A DNA stretch of 64,000 nucleotides. It comes from Pseudaeromonas sharmana. Lineage in GTDB: Bacteria; Pseudomonadota; Gammaproteobacteria; Enterobacterales; Aeromonadaceae. Location: positions 248,001 through 312,000 of the forward strand of contig NZ_JBHSAF010000001.1 in the NCBI RefSeq assembly GCF_042649925.1. The letters are read 5' to 3'. The notes beneath the pieces were generated by a model that was given only the letters and a program-made list of their open reading frames with translations, was not told where the DNA came from and did not search any database. A program made the translations under genes and the position numbers. Below are positions 35,650 to 44,163 of the stretch, piece by piece (position 1 is the stretch's first letter; every line of letters starts with the position of its first letter).

Positions 35650-35722
35650 GGTTGTTCTCCGTGGTTCAGGTGGAGCATCAGCCTAGCCCAGCTTGCATTA
35701 TGCCTGAAATGAAATATGTGAA

Positions 35723-36676
35723 TCAGCGTGATTCCATCTGGTAATGATGCAGGGCTGCGGATGCCGCCTTGGCGGTGGCATGCAGATGGCCGCTGAGAAA
35801 GCCGAACGCCAGCTGACGAAACCACTGGTGTGCCGGATCATGGGTCAGGCGTTGCGGCCAGATCAGGTGGTAGTGTTGACGGGAGCAGGGGAACGGCAGT
35901 GGCCGCAGTAGCAGCTTATGATCGCGAGCCAGTTGCCAGGCGATATGGGCCGGCGTGGTCAGTAGCGCATCGCTGTGCTGCAGCAAGCCAACGGCAGCCT
36001 GGAAAAATGGCACCTGAGCAAACCAGCGACGCGCTGCTCCAGAGGTTGCCAATGCGCTTTCCACCGGCCCCTCCTTGTCCCCCCCGCCACTGATGCGGAT
36101 ATGACGCGCGGCCAGATAAACACCGCGTGTCAATGGCTGGGCGGCGTAGGGATGGCCGGTGCGCATCAGGACGGCCAGACCATCTTCGCCTTGTGGTTGG
36201 CTGACCAGCCCGCTCGGCAGGTGCTCGGTCAGTGTGGAAACCAGATCCAGCGGCAGTTCGGCCAGATGTGGCAACTGACTCTTGTCCCAGGGAAGGTACT
36301 CCAGACTGGCCAGCGGGGCGGCAGTCGTCAGTGCGGCACCTATCTGCGGCAATATGTACTGGGCGACATAATCCGATGAGGCGAGGCGAAAGGTGCGCCG
36401 GCAGGCGGCAGGGTCGAAGCGGGGAGGGGCATATAGCCGCTGCACAGACTCCAGCGTCGGGCCTATCTCCAGTCGCAATGCCTCGGCCCTTGGGGTCAGT
36501 CGCCAGACAGCGCCTTCGCGAACCAGGAGGGGATCATCAAAGTCGCGGCGCAGCTGCGCCAGTTGCTTGCTGATCGAGGGCTGGCTGAGACAAAGCAGCT
36601 CAGCGGCGCGGCCGACATGCCGGGTCTCCAGCAACACTTTCAACGTGGTCAGCAGATTGAGATTGGCGTGGGACAC
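35723..36676 (-). CDS. LysR family transcriptional regulator
   Basis: A 317-residue LysR-type regulator. The winged helix-turn-helix spans about residues 5-60 (VGRAAELLCLSQPSISKQLAQL). The effector-binding domain starts near residue 85 (TFRLASSDYVAQYILPQI). The GTG at 36676 follows GGAG and was chosen over an ATG ten codons upstream that has no ribosome site. Likely target is the adjacent LysE exporter; the effector is unknown. Confidence 0.9.
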   Translation of the reverse strand: MSHANLNLLTTLKVLLETRHVGRAAELLCLSQPSISKQLAQLRRDFDDPLLVREGAVWRLTPRAEALRLEIGPTLESVQRLYAPPRFDPAACRRTFRLASSDYVAQYILPQIGAALTTAAPLASLEYLPWDKSQLPHLAELPLDLVSTLTEHLPSGLVSQPQGEDGLAVLMRTGHPYAAQPLTRGVYLAARHIRISGGGDKEGPVESALATSGAARRWFAQVPFFQAAVGLLQHSDALLTTPAHIAWQLARDHKLLLRPLPFPCSRQHYHLIWPQRLTHDPAHQWFRQLAFGFLSGHLHATAKAASAALHHYQMESR

Positions 36677-36850
36677 AGTGGCTCTCCGTGATCGCGGTGG
36701 CACCATGTTAGCCGAATCGCCGGGCCTGTGATGACAGGACAGCTTTTTTTTGCGTTAACGCCAGCGTGCAGCAGCGGCGTCGTCGCTGCCCCGTGTTCTG
36801 GTGAGCCAGGATGCCGTATGCTGTGGCAAACGGGCAGTGGTGGGTTTGGG

Positions 36851-38260
36851 ATGACGGTACCGGGAAGTGAGTGGGGTGAGCGGCGCTCGGCAGCGCTCAG
36901 CAGAAAAGGGGACGCCACGGCATCGCGGCGAGCCGATAGTGGCGAGGTCAAGGCATCAGATCTGGCATTTCTGGCGCGCATCGATCGCAGTCGCATCACC
37001 CACTCGGCGGCATTCCGCCGCCTGCAGGGCAAGACCCAGGTGGTGGGGGTCGGTGAGAACGACTTTTTCCGCACCCGGTTGACGCACTCGCTGGAGGTGG
37101 CGCAGATCGGCGCCTCGTTGACCAATCGTCTGGCCTGGTTCGGCCAGCGCGAGGGACAGGGCGAATTGATGCCCTGGGTGCCACCCGAACACCTGATCGA
37201 GACTGCCTGCCTGGCGCACGACATTGGTCACCCGGCGTTTGGCCACAATGGCGAGAAGATCCTCAACTATTACATGCTCGGTTGCGGTGGCTTCGAGGGC
37301 AATGGGCAGACGCTGCGCCTGTTGAGCCGGCTGGGTGAATACTCGGACGGCTGCGGCTATGACTTCACGCGCCGTACCCTGCTGGCGGTGCTCAAGTATC
37401 CGGTGCTGTTTTCCGAGGTGGCGCCGAGCTATCCGCCACGGCCGGAGTCGCTGCCACGCAATCTGACACCCTGGCATCCACCCAAGTGCATTCATGATGA
37501 TGAGGCCGAGGTGCGGGACTGGCTGCTGGCGCCATTTTCTGCCGCCGATCGGGCCCGTTTCTGTCAGCCGGTCGAGGTGGAAAAACGCGAGGCCGGCATC
37601 TTGATCCGCGGCTTGCGCGCCGCTCACAAGAGCCTGGATTGCAGCATCATGGAGATTGCCGACGACATTGCCTATGGCGTACACGATCTGGAAGATGCGC
37701 TGGCGGTCGGACTACTCAGTCCTCACAAGGTGGCCGACGAATTGGGCGATCTGCTGCGCGAGGTGGCGCGGCTGGACAACAAGCCGAGCAAGCCGCGGGA
37801 GGGGGACTACTTTGTGCGCCGGATTGCCAGCGGCGAGCCCCGACTGCTCAAGCAGGCAATCACCAATCTGGTCAACTTTCTGGTCAAGCAGACCGAGCCG
37901 GTACGCCTGAACCAGTTCGAACACCCGTTGCTGGATTTCCGGTTGCGGCTGCGACCGGAGGCAGAAGCGATCCTCAAACGGCTCAAGGGCTATGTCTTCG
38001 ATGAGGTGATTGCCCAACCGCGCATTCGTACGCTGGAGTACAAGGGGCAGAAGATCATCTCCGGCCTGTTCGAGGCGTTTCGTGATAACCCGGTGGATCT
38101 GCTACCGCGGGCCGTTTCGGCACGCCTGCAGCCGGGGAATGATGCATGGTTGCAACGCACCGTCTGCGATTACATCGCCAGCATGAGTGACGGTGAGGCA
38201 ACGGCCATCTACCAGCGTCTGTTCTTGCCTGGCAACGGCTCCATCTTCGAGCCCTGGTAA
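36851..38260 (+). CDS. dgt: dGTPase-like HD-domain triphosphohydrolase
   Basis: A 469-residue member of the dGTP triphosphohydrolase family, which hydrolyses dNTPs to nucleosides and triphosphate. The HD metal site is formed by RTRLTHSLEV and LAHDIGHPAFGHNG. The family block AAFRRLQGKTQV is at the N-terminus. The start is uncertain: the ATG at 36851 gives the family-like WGERRSAALSRKG, but in-frame ATGs at 36818 and 36728 exist and none has a strong ribosome site. The AraC gene begins 5 bases after its stop. Confidence 0.87.
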   Translation: MTVPGSEWGERRSAALSRKGDATASRRADSGEVKASDLAFLARIDRSRITHSAAFRRLQGKTQVVGVGENDFFRTRLTHSLEVAQIGASLTNRLAWFGQREGQGELMPWVPPEHLIETACLAHDIGHPAFGHNGEKILNYYMLGCGGFEGNGQTLRLLSRLGEYSDGCGYDFTRRTLLAVLKYPVLFSEVAPSYPPRPESLPRNLTPWHPPKCIHDDEAEVRDWLLAPFSAADRARFCQPVEVEKREAGILIRGLRAAHKSLDCSIMEIADDIAYGVHDLEDALAVGLLSPHKVADELGDLLREVARLDNKPSKPREGDYFVRRIASGEPRLLKQAITNLVNFLVKQTEPVRLNQFEHPLLDFRLRLRPEAEAILKRLKGYVFDEVIAQPRIRTLEYKGQKIISGLFEAFRDNPVDLLPRAVSARLQPGNDAWLQRTVCDYIASMSDGEATAIYQRLFLPGNGSIFEPW

Positions 38261-38265
38261 CGCCT

Positions 38266-39114
38266 ATGTCAGCACGCCCTGAACGCGGATCCACGATGCC
38301 AGCACCGGTGGTCACCACGCAGGCCGCCAGCTTGGCCGACGTCGTATTCTGGCGCCCGGCCAACTGTCCCGGGCTTGAATTACGCCGCGCGCGTTATCGC
38401 CGCCATACCTTTGCGCCGCACTGGCATGCCTGCTGGTCGCTGGGCGTCGTGCTGGAAGGGTGCACCCGCTTTGAGCTGTCGGGGCAGCACTGGCAAGCCG
38501 AGGCCGGTGATCTGGTCCTGATCCCCCCCGGGGTGGTTCATGACTGCAACCCGGCAGGCATGATGCCGCTGGGCTACTGGATGTTTTATCTGGATTCGAC
38601 GCTGTGGCCGCTGCCCGAGCCGATGCCGGCATGGCAACCCGTCTGGACGGCGAGCCCGCTGTTTTCTGCCTTGGAGCGGATGGCCGCTGTAGTGGCGGCA
38701 CAACACACCGACTCGAGCAGCGAGGTGGCGTTGCGCGCGCTGCTGCAGCAGTTGCTGGCGCAGTGGCCAACGCACACGGCTCCGTCCGCTGCCGCGCTGG
38801 TTGAGCCCTGGCTGCTCCAGGTCGCGCATCGGCTGGCCAGTGAACTGACGCGGGCCGTGCCGCTGGCTGAACTCAGCGCCGGTTGTGGCATCAGCGCCAG
38901 TCACCTCAACCGCCGTTTTGCCGCCTGTTACGGTTTGCCGCCGCACCGCTATCAGCTGCAATGCCGGCTGGATGCGGCCAAGCGCCTGTTGCTGGACGGC
39001 CAGGCGATCAGCCAGGTCGCTCACACGCTGGGTTTTAGTGATCAGAGCCACTTTACCCGCTGGTTCCGGCGCTGTGTCGGCACGACGCCGGCCCGCTATC
39101 AGTCGGGTCACTGA
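38266..39114 (+). CDS. AraC family transcriptional regulator
   Basis: A 282-residue AraC/XylS regulator. A cupin-type sensor domain (about residues 35-120) contains HTFAPHWHACWSLGVVLEG. The two helix-turn-helices at the C-terminus include PLAELSAGCGISASHLNRRF and ISQVAHTLGFSDQSHFTRWF. It starts 5 bases after the dgt-like gene and is followed by a DMT exporter, so it may control that exporter. The ligand is unknown. Confidence 0.92.
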   Translation: MSARPERGSTMPAPVVTTQAASLADVVFWRPANCPGLELRRARYRRHTFAPHWHACWSLGVVLEGCTRFELSGQHWQAEAGDLVLIPPGVVHDCNPAGMMPLGYWMFYLDSTLWPLPEPMPAWQPVWTASPLFSALERMAAVVAAQHTDSSSEVALRALLQQLLAQWPTHTAPSAAALVEPWLLQVAHRLASELTRAVPLAELSAGCGISASHLNRRFAACYGLPPHRYQLQCRLDAAKRLLLDGQAISQVAHTLGFSDQSHFTRWFRRCVGTTPARYQSGH

Positions 39115-39235
39115 GCGGCCGCCCGGACGCAGGCAAATTCGCCCTCTTTTTTGTTGGCAGCGCAATTTTGTTCCATACAGCCTGGTCGCCGCTGGCTATG
39201 CTCGGCGTCATCCAGGTGGTTAAGGAAGCAGTGAG

Positions 39236-40156
39236 ATGGAACAACAGGCAATATTGACCGCGCCCAAGGTGCAAGCGGCGCAGGGTGAACACAGAGGAAT
39301 GGCGCTGCTGGCACTGGCCGGTGCCGTGCTGCTATGGGGTACCTCGTATGCGGCGGCGAAGACGGCGCTGCAGCAGGTGAGTCCGGCGACATTGATCGGA
39401 CTGCGCATGCTGCTGGCCTCGCTGGTCTTGCTGCCATTCTGGTCGCGCTTGCCGCGGCCCCGTTACCAGACTGGCGATGGACGCTGGCTGCTGGTGCTCG
39501 GTTTGCTGCAGCCGTGCCTCTATTTCCTGTGCGAGGTGGAGGCGCTGCGCCATACCAGCTCGGCCCAGGCCGGGACCATTGCCGCGCTGGTGCCGCTGTT
39601 TGTCGCTGTAATGGCGCGGATCTGGCTTGGCGAACGGCTGCGTCGGCCTGCCCTGTTGGGGCTGCTGATTTCGCTGGCCGGTGTCATCCTGTTGTCGCTG
39701 GCGGCCGTTGGCAGTGCGACGGCACCGGATCCGCTGCTCGGCAACAGTCTGCAACTGATGGCCATGGTCTGCGCTGCCAGTTACATGGTGCTGCTCAAAC
39801 GGCTCAGCGATCGGTATGACACCTGGTGGCTGACGGGCGTGCAGAACCTGCTCGGGGTGCTGTTTTACCTGCCCGCGGTATGGCTGGCCCGCGAGAGTTT
39901 ATGGCACGTCGACCTGCAGGGCTGGCTGGCCATCGGCTACCTGGGCGGTATTGTCACCCTGGGGGGATTTGGCTTGTATAACATGGCGTTGCGCGTGCTG
40001 CCGGCCAGCGAAGCAGCGCTGAGCATCAACCTGGTACCGCTGCTGGCAATTCTGGTCGGCTGGCTGCTGCTCGGCGAGGCGATGACGCTGCTGCAAAGCC
40101 TGGCTGCCTTGCTGATCCTCGGTGGCGTGGTGATGAGCCAGTTGAAACGACACTGA
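39236..40156 (+). CDS. DMT superfamily (EamA) transporter
   Basis: A 306-residue membrane protein with two EamA repeats and about ten helices. The first repeat has VLLWGTSYAAAKTALQ and the second has LMAMVCAASYMVLLKRLSD. Family members export or import metabolites, often amino acids. The ATG follows AAGGA with a good spacer. It lies 121 bases downstream of the AraC regulator in the same direction. Confidence 0.92.
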   Translation: MEQQAILTAPKVQAAQGEHRGMALLALAGAVLLWGTSYAAAKTALQQVSPATLIGLRMLLASLVLLPFWSRLPRPRYQTGDGRWLLVLGLLQPCLYFLCEVEALRHTSSAQAGTIAALVPLFVAVMARIWLGERLRRPALLGLLISLAGVILLSLAAVGSATAPDPLLGNSLQLMAMVCAASYMVLLKRLSDRYDTWWLTGVQNLLGVLFYLPAVWLARESLWHVDLQGWLAIGYLGGIVTLGGFGLYNMALRVLPASEAALSINLVPLLAILVGWLLLGEAMTLLQSLAALLILGGVVMSQLKRH

Positions 40157-40362
40157 CAGCAACAACACAGGGTGCAAGGGGCGGCGCAAAGCCGTCCAGT
40201 CGCGGCACGACATCTGCTATTACCTTGAAATCCTTTACAAAAGCTTACGTTTTGAGACGGTGCTCACCCTTCGCATTTCTCGTGCCTCCCGGCACTTGTG
40301 GTGTTGAAAATTTACTCTAACTTGTAGCCGTTTGAATCAGTAACTGACGGGATATTACAAGG

Positions 40363-41886
40363 ATGAAAAAACAATTTGCCGTGATGTTGGCCCTTGGCTT
40401 GTCTGGTTGTGGCGGGGGAGGGAGTGGCGATGTGACAACCCAACCGGCACAGCCACTGCTGGAGCAGTATGGTGGTAGTCGCCAGGCGATGACGCTGAGC
40501 TATGACGAGACGCCACGCTATCTGCAACTGGCATTGCAACAGCCGGGGAGTGACATGGCTGTGATGAGTGCCATGACACAAAGCGCCACCGGTGCGGCGC
40601 TGACGCGGCAGAATGTGTCCCGTATGGGATCTGCTCGGGACAACGTGTTTGCCTGTGACGCCGGGCAGGGGTCCATTGGTGGCAACCTGAACGACAGCAG
40701 TGGTAAAGGCACCTTGACGTTCGACTTTGAGCACTGCTTATTGGATGGTATCGAGTTTCATGGGCGGCAGACGGTCTCGATCAGCCGCTGGGATTCGGTA
40801 CTCGATGAGCCGATGGATTATGTGATCACCAATGCCCTGCAGCAGACATCGGAGCAAGGGGTATCGCGACAGGTTCGCGGCACCGTCTCGGTAACCAATG
40901 CCGGACAATGTGACCAGCGCATCGTGACGGATATTCTGTATAAAGCCGAACAGGCTGAAGATGATATTTATCTCGACCACATCGATAATTATCGAACCTG
41001 TAATTATTCAAGGCTTAATTATAATCAATCGTTCTCTGGGAATATTTATTTAGGCAAAGAAGGCTATCTGGAAATCCTGAGTAATACCTTGGGTGATGAT
41101 TATTCAAATAGCTATTTCACTATGACGGATACGCAATGGAATAATGAGAGTTATCAGGTTCCTGATCACGGTGTTATTAACTTTTTTGGTCGTGACTCCT
41201 ATATTTCATTGCGATTTGTTGACCTGTTTAATGATTATGCGAACACACCAACATTGAGTGTTGATATTCGCGCTGCTGTTGATGGGAGCTATAAGCGAGC
41301 CTATGTTCCCCGAGCCTATCTGCAGGATCCGCGCATCAGGTCCCTGCGCGATAGCGATGCCGATGGCATGTGGGATGACTGGGAAACCCTGGTCGGGCTT
41401 GATCCTGCACTGGATGATGCGGCACAGGATGCCGACCGCGATGGCTCAACCAATCTGCATGAATTCCTCGGTGCAGGGCTGCCATTGGATAGCCATGGCG
41501 TACCGCCTGCCATGTCTTATCAACTGTGGCTGTCATCCTCTTTCGTGGTGGGGCAGACAACCATGTCAACGCTTACCTGGAGCGGTGACACAGATATTCT
41601 GGCCTTAAATGATGTCAAGGCGGATATCGTGTTTGATATAAGCCAGTTGCCGGCGTTAACTATGAGCGCTCCTTTCTGTCAGCTGGAGAATAACCAGCAA
41701 CAGCTGCGCTGTACTGTCTCGCCATCATCGATTGACGAGACTAATTTTATCATCGGGCGCGTCGACCTTGGCGAGTTGGCGGTGACACCGGGAACCGCAG
41801 GTGAGTTGGATATTCCTTATTACTGGGATAGTCCGGCGTTCTTGCCTCTGGTGTCGACACTCAAGATCAGTGTCCAGAGTCCTTGA
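40363..41886 (+). CDS. Uncharacterised large lipoprotein with calcium-binding repeat
   Basis: A 507-residue lipoprotein: the signal peptide ends in the lipobox LSGC with C16 acylated, followed by a glycine-rich linker. No known domain was recognised over most of it. At about residues 328-360 a thrombospondin type-3-like segment (DSDADGMWDDWE and DADRDGSTNLHEF) suggests calcium binding. Bases 40950-41290 inside the frame are clearly richer in A+T than the rest, which suggests a segment of other origin. An outer-membrane or surface location is inferred. Confidence 0.8.
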   Translation: MKKQFAVMLALGLSGCGGGGSGDVTTQPAQPLLEQYGGSRQAMTLSYDETPRYLQLALQQPGSDMAVMSAMTQSATGAALTRQNVSRMGSARDNVFACDAGQGSIGGNLNDSSGKGTLTFDFEHCLLDGIEFHGRQTVSISRWDSVLDEPMDYVITNALQQTSEQGVSRQVRGTVSVTNAGQCDQRIVTDILYKAEQAEDDIYLDHIDNYRTCNYSRLNYNQSFSGNIYLGKEGYLEILSNTLGDDYSNSYFTMTDTQWNNESYQVPDHGVINFFGRDSYISLRFVDLFNDYANTPTLSVDIRAAVDGSYKRAYVPRAYLQDPRIRSLRDSDADGMWDDWETLVGLDPALDDAAQDADRDGSTNLHEFLGAGLPLDSHGVPPAMSYQLWLSSSFVVGQTTMSTLTWSGDTDILALNDVKADIVFDISQLPALTMSAPFCQLENNQQQLRCTVSPSSIDETNFIIGRVDLGELAVTPGTAGELDIPYYWDSPAFLPLVSTLKISVQSP

Positions 41887-42202
41887 TCCCGACGCTGGTT
41901 GTTCACCACGAAACGGGCTGCGCTCGATACGGTAACGGTAAAGCCGGATGGGTTCCGATAGCCCAGCCATGGGCGGCAGACATGCCGCCCGCAAGCCCCG
42001 CGGATTGGGGAGCGTGGGTGATGGCAGTCTTCCGGCTTTTTTCAGCCGGGTACCGTATTCGGCTGCCGCCTGTTAGCCTGTCAGTCGCCCGTTCCGGGCT
42101 GCCATTTTTGTCAGTGCCAGCCCGCCGTCGAGACAGGCGTCGTCGAGGGAAGGCCGAGTCTGGTGCTGCGCGCGGTACCGCCCTGAGGGCTGAGGCGCCG
42201 TA
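41887..42202. other. Gene-free stretch between convergent genes
   Basis: This 316-base gap separates the convergent lipoprotein and chaperone genes. It holds a CCGGCT-TTTTTC-AGCCGG hairpin near 42027-42051, without a U-run on either side. The 115-codon frame reading plus from 41883 has no ribosome site or recognisable protein and is not accepted. Confidence 0.5.
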
Positions 42203-42928
42203 TCAGTGGTTGTCTATCGTCAGCGAGTGATCACTGCTGGCACCAAAATCATTGATATTGGTGAAGTGCCCGGAGAAGTGACTGGCGGTGGCCAGTTTGC
42301 CGGTCAGCGCCGTCACCAAATGACCATGGGGCTCCAGCATCTGGCCACTGAGATCCGCCAGTTGGTAACCATTCAACTCGACGGTGGCGAGGGTGATGTA
42401 GTAGGGGCTGGGGTTCTGGATGGTCAGTTGCTGCTTGGCGACCGACCAGCGCAGCGTCTCCGGCGCCTCCGTGATGCTCGGCGTCAAACCGTCCGGACGG
42501 TAGAAGAGCTTGATCCGGGATCTGACGGCAAATTGCAGATAGTTGTTGCTCTTGCCCTCTTCTGGTTGTGGCGGGATCTCCAGCGCGTTAAACCAGAACA
42601 GCGACTCCCTGTCCTGTGGCAAGCTGGCACCACTGAACATCAGCCGCAGCGTCTGTCCCTGTTTCGGTTCGATACGAACGACGGGTGGCAGGATCACAAA
42701 AGGCACCTCTTCCTCTTCCGGTTGCGCATCGGCATTGCCGTTGTCTATCCAGGACTGGATCAGGGCGGGCTGCTCGCCGACATTGTTGAGTTGTACGGCC
42801 AGTTCACGCTTGTTGCCCGGGTAGATGATCCGGGTGCCACTGATGATCACTTCGGCATGGGTGGCGGCCGGTAACAGGCTGAGCATTAACAAGCTATGGC
42901 TCAACAGGGTTCGGATCCATGATGGCAT
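42203..42928 (-). CDS. Fimbrial periplasmic chaperone (PapD family)
   Basis: A 241-residue periplasmic chaperone that donates a strand to fimbrial subunits. A signal peptide precedes two Ig-like domains. The family signatures are WFNALEIPP near residue 105 and NYLQFAVRSRIKLFYRP near residue 125. The ATG at 42928 follows GAGGAG. It is the last gene of the cluster, 191 bases beyond the adhesin gene and behind an intrinsic terminator, whereas in most chaperone-usher clusters the chaperone precedes the usher. Confidence 0.95.
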   Translation of the reverse strand: MPSWIRTLLSHSLLMLSLLPAATHAEVIISGTRIIYPGNKRELAVQLNNVGEQPALIQSWIDNGNADAQPEEEEVPFVILPPVVRIEPKQGQTLRLMFSGASLPQDRESLFWFNALEIPPQPEEGKSNNYLQFAVRSRIKLFYRPDGLTPSITEAPETLRWSVAKQQLTIQNPSPYYITLATVELNGYQLADLSGQMLEPHGHLVTALTGKLATASHFSGHFTNINDFGASSDHSLTIDNH

Positions 42929-43054
42929 GGCGGTCTCCTCGGTAAGGCACTGGTAAGGGGGCGATGACGGTTGGCGGGCGGCAACGGCCAGCGGCCTTAT
43001 GTTGCCGAAAACTGCACAGATAATAGCCACGTCAGATCTGTGATGACTAACCAT

Positions 43055-43086
43055 AAAAAATTATAAAAAGCGTCGTTCCCTGACGC
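43055..43086 (-). terminator. Intrinsic terminator inside the fimbrial cluster
   Basis: On the minus strand GCGTC and GACGC (43070-43086) form a stem with a 7-base loop. It is followed by TTTTTATAATTTTTT. It lies just past the adhesin stop and about 125 bases before the chaperone ATG. Confidence 0.8.
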
Positions 43087-43119
43087 ATCTATCGGTTTCC
43101 TTTGTCATTTATCAGCTCG

Positions 43120-44163
43120 TTATCTGTAGCTCATCAAAAACTGCACGCTGGCGTTGGCCTGGCCGGGGGTGACCCGGGGTTTGGTCTGGATATAGCGGAC
43201 GGCAAAGGGAATATTCACGTGGTCATCCACGTGTTGCCATACGGTCTGTGGCTGGTTGAGTTTTAACGGATTATCGTGATCGTTAAGCAGTTGTACTGCT
43301 ACTCCCGTCGCGGTGACGCCGCCAGCATGATCCAGTTGCACTATGCCGTTTAGCGCGGCATTGGTGGCGTCGGGGTCTGGATTGCCGATGAACTGGATAT
43401 CTACCGCCTGCACATAAGAGCAGTTGTTGAGCGAAATGCTAAAGGGGCGGCTGCTGGTGGTCATATCCCGGCGCGTAAACTGGGATTGCAGGTGGTTACC
43501 CAGATTGACCGTGATATTTTTCGACTCGGTGGACACAGCGCAGGTAGGTTGCTGGATATTCAGGCAGAGTTGTCTGGCCAGTGTCACCTCCAGCACGACG
43601 AGATTGGAGAATTTGACATAGCCCAGTTGTGTCCCCGCAGAGAGGCAGTAGCTACCCGCCCGGGTGTCACCAATCTTCCAGAAATCCACCCGCAGCTTGC
43701 TGTTGCTATCAAAAAAGAAATCGCCACGAGGAGCCGACATGGCGCCATAGGGGTTGAAGTAGGAGGCTTGCGGCCCGTGGTAGAGATTGGTATCGCTCAG
43801 GCTGTAACCCAGACCCGGAATGGCGGCAATGGGATAGATGGCTCCTTTCTCCGAATTGCCAATCGCGGGTTGCTGGTTACCGACAAGATTGAAATAACCT
43901 GCCCGCTCGCTGCCGGCACAATGGATTTTCCAACTATTGGTGCCTGGAATGCCGCCAATGTCCGAGAGGCGATCCCCCGTATGGTGATAGGCCATATTGA
44001 CCGAGATCGGGTTGGCTGTGCCGCGGTAATGGCTGGGACCAGGCATATCCCCCCAGGCACACAGGGCACTGGCACTGCTATGCCAGCACAGCATCCACAA
44101 AGCGATGAGCAGCGCAAGAACAGGGTGTGGGCGGAAACGACGTTGTGGCATGGCTGATCTCAT
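43120..44163 (-). CDS. Fimbrial tip adhesin
   Basis: A 347-residue two-domain fimbrial protein. A signal peptide (LLIALWMLCWHSSASA) is followed by a cysteine-containing N-terminal region of about 180 residues with no known ligand class. A C-terminal pilin domain has paired cysteines (TCAVST and NNCSYV) and ends with the donor-strand-acceptor pattern QANASVQFLMSYR. Its ATG overlaps the usher stop as ATGA. The length, about twice a pilin, and the two-domain layout argue for a tip adhesin like FimH. Confidence 0.85.
   Translation of the reverse strand: MRSAMPQRRFRPHPVLALLIALWMLCWHSSASALCAWGDMPGPSHYRGTANPISVNMAYHHTGDRLSDIGGIPGTNSWKIHCAGSERAGYFNLVGNQQPAIGNSEKGAIYPIAAIPGLGYSLSDTNLYHGPQASYFNPYGAMSAPRGDFFFDSNSKLRVDFWKIGDTRAGSYCLSAGTQLGYVKFSNLVVLEVTLARQLCLNIQQPTCAVSTESKNITVNLGNHLQSQFTRRDMTTSSRPFSISLNNCSYVQAVDIQFIGNPDPDATNAALNGIVQLDHAGGVTATGVAVQLLNDHDNPLKLNQPQTVWQHVDDHVNIPFAVRYIQTKPRVTPGQANASVQFLMSYR

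Noticed and set aside
41883..42230. 115-codon plus-strand frame after the lipoprotein gene
   Set aside because: No ribosome site or family, and it runs antisense into the end of the chaperone gene.
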